Assembly (NCBI GenBank): GCA_016218765.1
Contig: JACRCZ010000067.1
Span: 1-48,186, forward strand
Reading direction: 5' to 3'
Source: Deltaproteobacteria bacterium
GTDB taxonomy: Bacteria; Myxococcota_A; Polyangia; DRWM01; JAAZOP01
Length of the DNA: 48,186 nucleotides
Notes under the pieces: model-generated
The model's database searches: none
Told to the model about the DNA's origin: nothing
Seen by the model: the letters and a program-made list of their open reading frames with translations, nothing else
Made by a program: the position numbers and the translations under genes
Shown here: one piece after another, positions 23,307-31,809 of the stretch
Layout of the letters: each line of letters starts with the position of its first letter
Position numbering within the stretch: position 1 is the first letter of the stretch

Positions 23307-24657
23307 ATGCGGGAAACGTCACCTGAGCGGGCCGGGCGAAGGTGACGCCGCCGTTGGGCACGACCCACACCGTCGCGTGCCGCGGCACCCGCGCCGCCGC
23401 CCACTCCAGAAGGCCGTCCACGCGGTCGAACACGCGCGCCATCCCCATCTTGTCGTCGAGATCGGCGGGGAGCTTTTCGCTGAACACTCCCAGGTGGTTG
23501 CGCCGCAACATCTGCAGCGCGAAGTGACCGACGAACACCTCCTCGACGGGCTCCCCCTTCTTCGCCTTCTGCACCAGTCCCAGGATGCGGCGCTTGCCCA
23601 GCACGCGCACCAGGGTCCGCAGCAGCGTGTACGGCAGCGTCCGCTTCGGGATCGGGATCTCGCCCAGGCCGTTCGCGCAGTAGACGCAGCCGAGCAGCGC
23701 GCCGCCCGGCTTGCAGGCGAAGACCGAGTTCCCGATGCACTTGATCGATTGGCGGAGGTCGGCGTCCATCGGGAACGAGTTCGCCAGCACGACGTCGGCG
23801 GGCTCGGGCACCTCGAGCCCCGCCAGCTCGGCGACAAACCCCGTCGCCTGACGGTGCGCGCGGACCGGATCGCCGCAGAAGAACCGCGTCGGCCGCGCCT
23901 GCTCGTTCATCGCCGCGTTGACCACGAACACGTCCTTGCGCAGCAGGCCGACCCCCTCCTCCAGATCGAGGCGCATCGGCGAGTCGGCGGCTTCGGCGCC
24001 GACGTAATCGAAGCGATCCGGCCCGACGCCCTGCAGGTGGTTGCGGCCGATCGTCTCCGCCCCCGCGCAGCCCGGAAGGAGCATCTTGAGGCCGCCGCCG
24101 AACCCGAGCAGCAGGTGCGGCTCGACCGCGCCCGCGCACACGATCAGATCCGCTTCCGCGAGCCGCTTGTTCAGGAACACGCGCGTGCCCCGCGACGTCG
24201 TGCCCAGGTCCGCCAGCCCCGCCGCGTCCTTCGCGTCGTGGCACCGCCACCGGAAACGGGTCGCTCGCTCCGTGCCGAGCTTCCGCTCGACCTCCTCCCT
24301 CCGGCTGTCGCGGTGCACCCCGGTGGCGATCAGGAACTCGAGATCCTCGTCCCGCGCCCCCGCGTGCGCGAGCTCCTCCAGGATCGGTCCCAGGAACTCG
24401 GCCACGGGCGTCGGCCGCGAGTGGTCGTCGACCACGATCACGACCCGCTTTCCCGCCAGAGACCGCTCGGCCAGCCGCTGCGCCCCGATCGGCTCGCGCA
24501 GCGCCTCCGCGCACGCCGCGGCGGCGTCCGCCGGCGCTTCGACGGACCTCGGCCGCAGCTCGCCCAGCACCCGCCACGTCCCCGGCAGCCGGACCTCCAG
24601 CGTCGCGCCGCCCCACGGCAGCCGGATCGGTTCGCTCGTCGTCCCGCGATCGCCCAT
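23278..24657 (-). CDS. LarA-like protein (nickel-pincer lactate racemase family)
   Basis: 459 residues. Family members catalyse racemisation or epimerisation of 2-hydroxyacids with a nickel-pincer nucleotide. Motifs seen: VVIVVDDHSRPTPVAEF (nucleotide-binding loop), LIATGVHRDS (catalytic-type His), CAGAVEPHLLLGFGGGLKML (second His and a Lys region) and LPGCAGAETIGRNH. The C-terminal half is longer than usual in its CVYC...GEIPIPKR part. No larB, larC or larE cofactor genes are nearby. GGAGGG lies before the ATG at 24657. The last residues (SEPRASARG) are encoded by the repeat hairpin at 23250, so the original C-terminus has probably been replaced. Confidence 0.85.
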   Translation of the reverse strand: MGDRGTTSEPIRLPWGGATLEVRLPGTWRVLGELRPRSVEAPADAAAACAEALREPIGAQRLAERSLAGKRVVIVVDDHSRPTPVAEFLGPILEELAHAGARDEDLEFLIATGVHRDSRREEVERKLGTERATRFRWRCHDAKDAAGLADLGTTSRGTRVFLNKRLAEADLIVCAGAVEPHLLLGFGGGLKMLLPGCAGAETIGRNHLQGVGPDRFDYVGAEAADSPMRLDLEEGVGLLRKDVFVVNAAMNEQARPTRFFCGDPVRAHRQATGFVAELAGLEVPEPADVVLANSFPMDADLRQSIKCIGNSVFACKPGGALLGCVYCANGLGEIPIPKRTLPYTLLRTLVRVLGKRRILGLVQKAKKGEPVEEVFVGHFALQMLRRNHLGVFSEKLPADLDDKMGMARVFDRVDGLLEWAAARVPRHATVWVVPNGGVTFARPAQVTFPASEPRASARG

Positions 24658-24710
24658 CGCACCCTCCGCCGCCGCGCAGTCTATCCGGAACCGGCCCCGG
24701 GGGCGAGGCG

Positions 24711-24830
24711 TGGCGAGTGCGGGAAGTGCGGGAAGTGCGGGGAGTGCGGGGAGTGCGGGGGGGGGAAGTGCGGGGGGGGGAAGTGCGGGAAGTGCGGGGA
24801 GTGCGCCAAGTGCGAGGCAAAGTGCGAGGT
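24711..24830. repeat. GGGAAGTGC tandem repeat
   Basis: About eleven imperfect copies of the 9-base unit GGGAAGTGC / GGGGAGTGC, with poly-G expansions up to nine G, decaying into CCAAGTGCGAGGCAAAGTGC. They lie in the divergent space between the LarA-like gene and the outer-membrane protein gene. The same unit is found inside the glycyl radical enzyme gene at 27334-27436. Confidence 0.85.
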
Positions 24831-24913
24831 TGTCGCGAGGCGCTCGCGCGGGTACCATGGCCCACGCTGGGGGCGCCCGGTCGGCTGAGTGGACCGGGAG
24901 GAGTGGCGAGCGG

Positions 24914-25708
24914 ATGGTTTTTCCGGGCCGCCGGTCTGCGTGGCTTGTCCTCTTCGTGGCCGTCGTGCCCGCCTCCGCGCGGGCGCGGGCGGACGACCCG
25001 TTCGCGGACGTCGCGGCCGCCGAAACCGTCGAGGAGGAGCCGCTCGTCACCTACGCGGTCGAGATCGATTTCGTCAGCCGCTATGCCTGGCGCGGCCTGG
25101 CCTGGAGCGAGGGTGCGCAGATGCAGCCGTACGCCGAGGTGGGAGCGTTCGGCGTGTCGCTGTGGGTCTGGACCAACCTCGTGCTGCAGCACGAGGAGTT
25201 CGAGGGGCGGTTCAACGAGCTTGATGCCGGGCTGGGCTACGTCTACGCCTGGGACTGGCTCGAGGTTTCGGCCGGGCTGCAGGTGTGGTCCTACCCCTAC
25301 CAGGACGACAGTCCGACGACGGGACAGGCCGATGTCGCGGTCTACGTGCCCGTCGGTCCGCTGAGCTTCTACACGCGTCAGGCCGTCGACATCGGAAGCT
25401 ACGTCGGCGCCTGGTGGGGCGAGTTGGGCGTGGAGTTCGGCTGGGAGACCGACACGGGGCCGGAGATCGACGCCGCGCTGCTCACCGGCTGGGGCTCCGA
25501 CAGGTTCAACGAGACCTACATCGGCCCGTCGGAGACGACGTGGAACGTGGTCGAAGCGAAGTTCGGCATCACGTTCCCCTTCGACTGGGTCTACGTCCGC
25601 GCCCACGCCGGGTGCTCGTACCTGCTGGACGCCGACCTGCGCGCCGCCGTCGATGACCCGTTCCTCGTCGCCGGCGGCATCGCGCTGGGGAGCGCAGGGC
25701 CGCCATGA
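24914..25708 (+). CDS. Outer-membrane beta-barrel protein (TorF/Gcw_chp-like)
   Basis: 264 residues. The ATG at 24914 starts a plain signal peptide (RRSAWLVLFVAVVPASARARA); GGAGGAG lies about 12 bases upstream, and the frame is open further upstream. The mature protein begins with an acidic stretch, then alternating amphipathic strands (VEIDFVSRYAWRGLAWSEGA, YVYAWDWLEVSAGLQVW, LSFYTRQAVDIGSYVGAWW, EAKFGITFPFDWVYVRAHAG). The SRYAWRG opening resembles the SDYRFRG start of Gcw_chp/TorF porin-like proteins. Probably a small barrel of unknown cargo. Its stop overlaps the next gene (ATGA). Confidence 0.65.
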   Translation: MVFPGRRSAWLVLFVAVVPASARARADDPFADVAAAETVEEEPLVTYAVEIDFVSRYAWRGLAWSEGAQMQPYAEVGAFGVSLWVWTNLVLQHEEFEGRFNELDAGLGYVYAWDWLEVSAGLQVWSYPYQDDSPTTGQADVAVYVPVGPLSFYTRQAVDIGSYVGAWWGELGVEFGWETDTGPEIDAALLTGWGSDRFNETYIGPSETTWNVVEAKFGITFPFDWVYVRAHAGCSYLLDADLRAAVDDPFLVAGGIALGSAGPP

Positions 25709-26859
25709 CCCAGCACCGCAGCCCGCCGCTCGACCCGCCGCCGGCCCCCGCCGCCTGTCCGGATCCGGCCGACAGGCCGTCGAGCCGGCGGCCGGCGGAC
25801 GGGATGCCTTCGCTGTGCCGGCGGGCCGAGGCGCGTCTGCTGGTGGTGGACGACGAGGAGGCCGTCGTCCGGATGGTGGAGCGCGTCCTGCACCATGCGG
25901 GGTACGTCAACGTGCGGGGGCTGACCGAGTCGGCGCGGGCGTTGAGCGTGTTCGAGGAGTTCCGGCCCGACCTGGTGCTCCTGGACCTGCGCATGCCCGG
26001 CGTGGACGGCTACTCCGTGCTCGAGCAGCTCCGGGCCCGCATGCTCGAAGTCCCCTCGCCGATCATCGTGCTCACCTCGGACCTCAGCGCCGCCGCGCGG
26101 CAGCGCGCCCTGTTCCTCGGCGCCCTCGACTTCCTCACCAAGCCGCTCGACCAGATCGAGATCCTGCTGCGCATCGCCAACGTGCTCGAGGTGCGCTACT
26201 TCCAGCTCCGCCAGCACGCGGAGAAGGTCCTCCTGGAGGACAAGATCCGCGAGCGGACGAACGAGCTGGAGGCCGCGCAGGTCGAGCTGCTCGACCGTCT
26301 GGCGCGGGCGGCCGAGTTCCGCGACGACACCACGGGCGAGCACACGGAGCGTGTCGGTCGCATGGCCGCCCGGCTCGCCCGCGCGCTGCTCGTCGACGAG
26401 CGCGAGGTGCGGCTGATCCGCCGCGCCGCGCCGCTGCACGACATCGGCAAGGTCGGCATCCCCGACGAGATCCTCCTCAAGCCGGCCCGCCTCTCCGCCG
26501 ACGAGCGCCTCGTCATGGAGGGCCACACGGCCATCGGCGCCCGCATCCTCTCCGGCTCGCGCTTCCGCGTCCTCCAGCTCGCCGAGGCGATTGCGCTGCG
26601 GCATCACGAACGCTGGGACGGGACCGGCTATCCCGAAGGCGTCGCCGGGGACCGCATCCCCCTCCCGGCGCGCATCGCCGCCGTAATCGACGTCTACGAC
26701 GCCTTGACCCACGCGCGGCCGTACAAGGAAGCCTGGACGCCCGAGGCCGCGGCGGCCGAGATCGCCGCGCAGAGCGACAAGCAGTTCGATCCGTGGGTCG
26801 TCGAAACCTTCCTCGAGCTGCAGCGCGCCGGCAGCCTCCTCACCACCGGCATCCTCTGA
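25705..26859 (+). CDS. Response regulator with HD-GYP cyclic-di-GMP phosphodiesterase domain
   Basis: 384 residues. A Pro-rich ~40-residue lead precedes a receiver domain (LLVVDDEEAVVRMVERVL; phospho-acceptor Asp in DLVLLDLRMPGVDGYSV; Lys in DFLTKPLDQIE). A helical linker follows, then an HD-GYP domain with LHDIGKVGIPDEILLKP, EGHTAIGARIL and the diagnostic RHHERWDGTGYPEG. All metal and GYP residues appear intact, so it should hydrolyse cyclic-di-GMP under control of an unlinked histidine kinase. The start overlaps the preceding stop. Confidence 0.93.
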   Translation: MTQHRSPPLDPPPAPAACPDPADRPSSRRPADGMPSLCRRAEARLLVVDDEEAVVRMVERVLHHAGYVNVRGLTESARALSVFEEFRPDLVLLDLRMPGVDGYSVLEQLRARMLEVPSPIIVLTSDLSAAARQRALFLGALDFLTKPLDQIEILLRIANVLEVRYFQLRQHAEKVLLEDKIRERTNELEAAQVELLDRLARAAEFRDDTTGEHTERVGRMAARLARALLVDEREVRLIRRAAPLHDIGKVGIPDEILLKPARLSADERLVMEGHTAIGARILSGSRFRVLQLAEAIALRHHERWDGTGYPEGVAGDRIPLPARIAAVIDVYDALTHARPYKEAWTPEAAAAEIAAQSDKQFDPWVVETFLELQRAGSLLTTGIL

Positions 26860-26899
26860 GCGCTTGACGCCGGCCTCCGCCTCCGCGACCATCGTCGCG

Positions 26900-29887
26900 A
26901 TGGACCTCCTTGTCGCGGGAAGACAATGGCTGCGCGACCGTACCACCCCTGCCGTCGTCTGGGGCACCCTCCAGGCCATGGCCGTCGCCTTCCGCACCGT
27001 GCCCGGGCTGCGCCGCCACCTCGCCCACGCCCACCCGACGACCGGCACGCCCTTCACCTTCCGCGCCCGCTTCCTGTTCTCCACCCGCGACGGCACCACC
27101 AACCTCCACGCCGTCTTCGCCGACGGCCGCATGCAGGTCGGCCGCGGCCGCATCGACCGCCCCGACGTCGTCGCCCGCTTCCGCGACCTCGACGTCATGC
27201 GCGCCTTCTTCACTCCCGGCGCCGACCTCTTCGGCTTCCTCCTGCGCAACGAGATCGCCTTCGAAGGAAACCTCTCCTACCTCGCCAAGTTCGGCCACAT
27301 GTCCACCGCCCTCCAGCTCCGCGGCCGGCAGAGGGGAGTGCGGGAAGTGCGGGAAGTGCGGGAAGTGCGGGAAGGGCGGGGTTTCACGCACTCGGCGCAC
27401 TCGCCGCACTCGCCGTACTCCCCGCACTCCTCCGAGGGACAGTTCATCGATGACCCCGGCCTGGAACGCTGGACGCTCGACGACTTCCCGCGCGCCGCCC
27501 GGCTGCTGCGCGCCCACCGCACGGTCGCGCCGGAGATCTGCACCGAGCGGCCGCGGCTCTTGACCGAGTTCCTGTTGCGCGAGCGCGGGCGCGGCGCCGC
27601 CGATCCTCCCGTCCTGCGGCAGGGCAAGGCCCTGCGGCACATCCTTCTCCGCAAGCGGGCCATCGTCCACGACGACGACCTGTTCCTGGGCACCACGACG
27701 TCACGGCGCATCGGCGTCGTCATCTATCCCGAGTGCGGCGGCACTTCGATGTGGCCCGAGCTGCTCACGATGGCCTCCCGAGCGCTCAACCCGTACCGCA
27801 TCTCGGACGAGGACGTCGCCGTCCTCGATCGCGAGGTCTTCCCCTTCTGGATGGACGACAACGTCCGCGAATGGGCGCGCCGCAAGGAAGGCGACCCTCT
27901 GGCCCTGCGCCTGGACGAGCGCTTCGTCCTCTACTTCCTGTGGAAGAACCACGCCGTCTCCCACACCATCGCCGACATGCCGCTCGTGCTCTCGCGCGGC
28001 CTCCTCGACCTGCGTGACGAGGAGCAGCGGCGCGAGGCGGAGGCGACCGGCGCGGAGACCCGCGCGTTCCACCAGGCCGCCCAGGCCGCGATCGACGGGG
28101 TCCTGGACTACGCCGACCGTCTGGCCGATCGCGCGCTGGCCGCCGCCGACGCCCTCGACGCGGCCCGCGACCCCGCGGCGGCGGCGCGTGTCGCCGAGCT
28201 GCGCGAGATGGCCCGCATCGCCCGCAAGGTGCCGGCCCGCCCGGCGGAGTCGCTGCGCGAGGCGCTCCAGGCCGTGTGGCTCGTCTTCCTCTGCCTGCAC
28301 CAGGAGAGCACCAACGCGGGCCTCTCCGTCGGGCGCCTCGACACGTGGCTCGAGCCGTTCTTCCGCCGCGACCTCGAGGCCGTCGCCGATCCGGCCGAGC
28401 GCGAGCGGCGGGTCCATGCGGCGCTGGAGCTGGTCTGCGCGTTCCTGCTCAAGTTCACCGACCACCTGCCGATGGTCCCCGACATCGGCAACCGCCTCTT
28501 CGGCGGCTCGTCCTCCGATCAGGTCATCACCCTGGGCGGCGTCACTCCCGACGGCGGGAGCGCGGTCGGCGACATGACCTGGCTGTTCCTCAAGGCCACC
28601 GAGCTGCTGCGCCTGCGCGACCCCAACATGAACGCCCGCTACGCCGCCGGCGTGAACTCGCGCGCCTACCTGCAACGGCTGTGCGAGGTGAACCTGCTCA
28701 CGCGCGCCACGCCGTCGATCCACAACGACGAGGTCGTCGTCGGCTCGCTCGTCGCGCAGGGCTTCGCCCGCGAGCACGCGCGCGACTGGGGCGCGACCGG
28801 CTGCGTCGAGCCGACGATCTGCGGGCGGCACTTCGGACACACCAACTGCATGATGTTCAACCTCGTCGCGCCGCTGGAGATGGCCCTGCGCGACGGCGTC
28901 CATCCTCTCGTCGGCCCCGAGCGCCTCGGGCCCCCCACGGGCGACCCGCGGGGCTTCGCCGCCTTCGAGGATTTCGTGGTCGCCTACGAGCGCCAGCTCG
29001 CGTGGCTGCTCGACATGTCCGTCGCGGGCAACGACCTCCTCGGCCGGGCGCACCAGGCGCTGCGCCCGACGCCGCTGCTCTCGGCCCTCTTCGAGGGCCC
29101 GCGCGAGTCCGGCCGCGACCTCATCGACGGCGGCGCGCGCTACAACACCTCGGGAACCGCGATGATCGGCCTGACCGACGTGGTCGACAGCCTGTCGGCC
29201 ATCCGCGCGCTCGTCTTCCAGCGCCGCACCGTCGACTGCGCCGCGCTCCTCCGCGCGCTGGACGACGACTTCGTCGGGCACGAGACGCTGTTGTCGGAGA
29301 TCCGCACCCGCGTGCCGCGCTTCGGCCAGGACGACCCGCTGCCGGGTGAGCTCGCCGCGCGCATCCAGCGCTTCGTCTTCGACCGGTTCCAGGAAAAACG
29401 CAGCTACCGCGGCGGACGCTACGTCCCCGGCTACTGGAGCATGTCCAATCACGTGGCCTTCGGCACGCTCTCCGGGGCCCTGCCCAGCGGTCGCCGGCGC
29501 GGCCAGGCGTTCACCCCGGGCCTGACCCCCGCCCCGCTCTGCGGCGCGCCGCTCACCGAGCAGATGCGCGCCGTCGCGGGCCTCGACGCCCGCGTGATGC
29601 CCAACAACATCGCCTTCAACGTCAAGCTCGCCCCCGGCGCCCACGACTCCCACGCCCAGCTCCTCCAGCGCCTCACCGCCTACGCCGAAGCCTACTTCGC
29701 CCTGGGCGGGATGCAGATCCAGTTCAACGTCGTCTCCAGCGCCACCCTGCGCGACGCCATGGATCACCCCGAACGCTACCCCGATCTTCTCGTGCGCATC
29801 TCGGGCTACAACGCCTACTTCGTCGAGCTCAACGCCGACATGCAACGCGAGCTGATCGAGCGCATGGAACACTCCCTTGGCTCCTGA
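26900..29887 (+). CDS. SCP2-domain / glycyl radical enzyme fusion
   Basis: 995 residues. An N-terminal SCP2 sterol-carrier-like domain (~20-140: PDVVARFRDLDVMRAFFTPG, FEGNLSYLAKFG) is joined by a repeat-derived linker (~145-178) to a full glycyl radical enzyme. The radical-accepting Cys635 is in TGCVEPTICGRHFGHTN and the glycyl radical site Gly969 in VRISGYNAYFVELN. GCVEP marks the eliminase/dehydratase/decarboxylase-type branch (as in choline lyase or diol dehydratases), not pyruvate formate-lyase, which has a Cys-Cys pair. The substrate is unknown; the SCP2 domain hints at a hydrophobic one. The ATG at 26900 has no good ribosome site; a TTG at 26864 is an in-frame alternative. The activase gene overlaps its end by 11 bases. 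Oxygen-sensitive, so used under anoxia. Confidence 0.88.
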   Translation: MDLLVAGRQWLRDRTTPAVVWGTLQAMAVAFRTVPGLRRHLAHAHPTTGTPFTFRARFLFSTRDGTTNLHAVFADGRMQVGRGRIDRPDVVARFRDLDVMRAFFTPGADLFGFLLRNEIAFEGNLSYLAKFGHMSTALQLRGRQRGVREVREVREVREGRGFTHSAHSPHSPYSPHSSEGQFIDDPGLERWTLDDFPRAARLLRAHRTVAPEICTERPRLLTEFLLRERGRGAADPPVLRQGKALRHILLRKRAIVHDDDLFLGTTTSRRIGVVIYPECGGTSMWPELLTMASRALNPYRISDEDVAVLDREVFPFWMDDNVREWARRKEGDPLALRLDERFVLYFLWKNHAVSHTIADMPLVLSRGLLDLRDEEQRREAEATGAETRAFHQAAQAAIDGVLDYADRLADRALAAADALDAARDPAAAARVAELREMARIARKVPARPAESLREALQAVWLVFLCLHQESTNAGLSVGRLDTWLEPFFRRDLEAVADPAERERRVHAALELVCAFLLKFTDHLPMVPDIGNRLFGGSSSDQVITLGGVTPDGGSAVGDMTWLFLKATELLRLRDPNMNARYAAGVNSRAYLQRLCEVNLLTRATPSIHNDEVVVGSLVAQGFAREHARDWGATGCVEPTICGRHFGHTNCMMFNLVAPLEMALRDGVHPLVGPERLGPPTGDPRGFAAFEDFVVAYERQLAWLLDMSVAGNDLLGRAHQALRPTPLLSALFEGPRESGRDLIDGGARYNTSGTAMIGLTDVVDSLSAIRALVFQRRTVDCAALLRALDDDFVGHETLLSEIRTRVPRFGQDDPLPGELAARIQRFVFDRFQEKRSYRGGRYVPGYWSMSNHVAFGTLSGALPSGRRRGQAFTPGLTPAPLCGAPLTEQMRAVAGLDARVMPNNIAFNVKLAPGAHDSHAQLLQRLTAYAEAYFALGGMQIQFNVVSSATLRDAMDHPERYPDLLVRISGYNAYFVELNADMQRELIERMEHSLGS
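27334..27436. repeat. In-frame GGGAAGTGC repeat with inverted partner inside the glycyl radical enzyme gene
   Basis: Five GGGAAGTGC-type units are followed by about five units of roughly inverted sequence (GCACTCGGC, GCACTCGCC, GTACTCCCC), giving a long stem. The 9-base period equals three codons, so the frame is kept; it encodes VREVREVREVREGRG and then HSAHSPHSPYSPHSSEG. It sits exactly between the SCP2 and catalytic domains. The same unit forms the intergenic array at 24711. Confidence 0.85.
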
Positions 29888-30845
29888 CGTCGCCCTCATC
29901 GCCGACATCAAGCGCAACGCCCTCGACGACGGCCCCGGCATCCGCTCCGTCGTCTTCTTCAAGGGCTGCCCCCTGCGCTGCGTCTGGTGTCAGAATCCGG
30001 AATGCCTTTCCCCCGCGCCGCAGCTCCAGCCGCTCCCCGAACGCTGCACAAACTGCGGCGCCTGCATCTCCGCCTGCCCCCACGGCGCCGCTCGCCCGCT
30101 CGCCTCCCCCGCCGCTCGCCCGCTCGCCTCTCCCCCGCCGTGCCGCGCCTGGGGCGCTTGCGTCCCCGCCTGTCCTTCCGCCGCGCGTCGGATCGTCGGC
30201 ACGGCCTGGTCGCCCGACGCGCTCGTCGAGCATCTTCTCCGCGATCGGCCGTTCTACGACGCGTCCGGCGGCGGCGTGACGCTCTCCGGCGGCGAGGCGA
30301 CCCTGCACCTCGAGTTCGCCGCCGACCTCGCCCGCCGCCTCGCCGTACGCGGCGTGCACGTCCTCCTGGAAACCTGCGGCTGGTACGACGGCGAGCGCTT
30401 CGAGCGCGAGTTGCTCCCGCACCTGGGGGCGGTGTACTTCGACCTGAAGCTCGCCGACGGCGCCGACCACGTCCGGTTCGCGGGGAGGGGCAACGAGCGA
30501 ATCCTGGAGAACCTCGCGCGCCTCACGCGTGCGTCGCGCGAGCGGCTGCTCGTCCGCGTGCCGCTCGTTCCCGGCATCACCGATGGGACCGCCAACCTGC
30601 GTGCGATCGCCGGGATCGTGCGGGCGCTCGGCCTGCCGCGCGTCGCCCTGCTGCCGTACAACCCGCTGTGGCTTCCCAAGCGTCGCGCGCTGGGCCTCGA
30701 CATCCCTTACGAGCGCGCGGAGTGGATGGCGGCGGCCGAGGTGGAGGGCTGTGCCGAGGTGTTCCGGGCAACCGCGATCGAGGTGGTGGGAGGGGAGGGC
30801 GCAGAGGGGAGGGGGGGAGGGCACGGAGATCCGGCTTACCGCTGA
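29877..30845 (+). CDS. Glycyl radical enzyme activase (radical SAM)
   Basis: 322 residues; installs the glycyl radical on the preceding enzyme. Start is a TTG overlapping the end of that gene by 11 bases. DDGPGIRSVVFFKGCPLRCV carries the start of the radical SAM cluster motif (Cys31, Cys35, Cys38), with the family-typical WCQNPE. The ferredoxin-like insert has one complete cluster motif (Cys57, Cys60, Cys63, Cys67), but the second has Cys89, Trp92, Cys95, Cys99, so one ligand is Trp. Between them lies a duplicated ARPLASP unit from a 24-base tandem repeat. SGGGVTLSGGEATLHLEFAA follows. The last ~15 residues are Gly-rich and end in a dispersed repeat that supplies the stop codon. Confidence 0.92.
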   Translation: MAPDVALIADIKRNALDDGPGIRSVVFFKGCPLRCVWCQNPECLSPAPQLQPLPERCTNCGACISACPHGAARPLASPAARPLASPPPCRAWGACVPACPSAARRIVGTAWSPDALVEHLLRDRPFYDASGGGVTLSGGEATLHLEFAADLARRLAVRGVHVLLETCGWYDGERFERELLPHLGAVYFDLKLADGADHVRFAGRGNERILENLARLTRASRERLLVRVPLVPGITDGTANLRAIAGIVRALGLPRVALLPYNPLWLPKRRALGLDIPYERAEWMAAAEVEGCAEVFRATAIEVVGGEGAEGRGGGHGDPAYR

Positions 30846-30875
30846 GGCGCTGAGGGCGCTGAGAGGAACGCTGAG
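30822..30875. repeat. Dispersed CTGAG-type repeat, copy 3
   Basis: CACGGAGATCCGGCTTACCG then CTGAGGCGCTGAGGGCGCTG and AGAGGAACGCTGAG. The first part matches the E2 inserts at 6691 and 7000. It supplies the activase stop codon (30843-30845) and an AGAGGA ribosome-site-like stretch for the ATG at 30876. Confidence 0.75.
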
Positions 30876-31693
30876 ATGTCGGCATCGGACAAAGGTCCGC
30901 TTCTGGCTCGGCTGCTCGCGCCGGCGGGGCCGCCGAGCTTCCGGCGCGTGGAGCGCGCCGGCACGGCCGTCGTTGCGGTCCCGGGCGCTACTGCGTGACG
31001 TACCTTCTGCTCGCGCCCCGGTCCGTCGGCGTGATCGACCTGGGCTCGCAGGCCGACATCCCCGTCGTGCTCGACGCGATGCGCGTGCTGGGTCGAGCGC
31101 CGTCCGAGGTGTGCTGGGTGGCGCCGACCCACCTGCACTTCGACCACGTGCTGGGCATCGATGCCTTCGCGCGGCGCCTGGGCGTTCCCATCCTCCTGGG
31201 CCGCGTCGCGCACGAGGCGACGACCGGGCGCCGGCGCCTTCGCTTTCCTTCCCGCCTCCACCTGCTCCGCGCCATCCCGACCTGGCCGATGCAGGGCCTG
31301 CCGTTCCCGCCGTGGGCCGACTGGCGCGACGGCTTCGGCTTCGGTTTCCCCGGGGCGCCGAACCGATTCCGCGCCCGGCAGCTCGCGCCGCCCGAGCACG
31401 GCGCGCCGTTGCCGGGTCTTCCCGGCTGGAGCCTGCTCGACGGCCCCGGGCACGCCGACGACGCCGTGCTCTTCCACCATCCGGGTTCCGGCTGCCTCGT
31501 CGCCGGCGACACCGTCCGCAACTTCTACGGCGGCGAGTGGAACCCCCTCCTCTGCGATCGACACGACTACGCACGCACGCAGGCTCTGATCCGCTCGCTC
31601 CCCGTCGAGACGCTCCTCCCCGCCCACGGCCCCGTCATCAACGGCCCCGAGCCCGTCGCTCGCCTTCGCACCCTCCCGGCCTGGATGCCCTGA
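30876..31693 (+). pseudogene. Metallo-beta-lactamase-fold hydrolase, apparent one-base frameshift
   Basis: Two overlapping frames make one protein. From the ATG at 30876, 40 codons give FRRVERAGTAVVAVPGATA, then a stop at 30996-30998. In another frame a GTG at 30995 continues VTYLLLAPRSVGVIDLGSQA, the next strand of a metallo-beta-lactamase fold. Adding one base near 30988 would give VVAVPGAYCVTYLLLAPRSV. The second frame has the metal motif THLHFDHVLG, then GPGHADDAVLF, VAGDTVRNF and PAHGPVING, so the rest is intact. Either the gene is broken, the read has an indel, or the pair is translated as two coupled pieces (GTGA overlap). Substrate unknown; it follows the glycyl radical enzyme and activase and may act with them. 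Confidence 0.75.
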
Positions 31694-31709
31694 CCAGTCC
31701 AGGTCATTG

Positions 31710-31772
31710 CCCTCTGCGTCCCTGCGTCCCTGCGCGAGCCTGCCCTGAGCGAAGTCGAAGGGGATTCGGTCC
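31710..31772. repeat. Dispersed repeats (GCGTCCCT units and CCCTGAGCGAAGTCGAAGG)
   Basis: Two GCGTCCCT units are followed by GCCTGCCCTGAGCGAAGTCG and AAGGGG. The second part is the family also seen at 18543, 48072 and inside E2 at 6948. It lies between the metallo-beta-lactamase-fold gene and the small membrane-anchored protein gene. Confidence 0.65.
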
Positions 31773-31809
31773 CTTGCCCGCCGGCCGTCCGAGTGCTACA
31801 CGATCTCCC

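Noticed and set aside
24711..24830. Possible CRISPR array
   Set aside because: The unit is 9 bases with no unique spacers and includes poly-G runs; it is a microsatellite.
26900..29887. Pyruvate formate-lyase
   Set aside because: The active site is GCVEP with a single Cys, not the adjacent Cys pair of pyruvate formate-lyase, and the radical motif RISGYNAYFVEL is of the non-PFL type.
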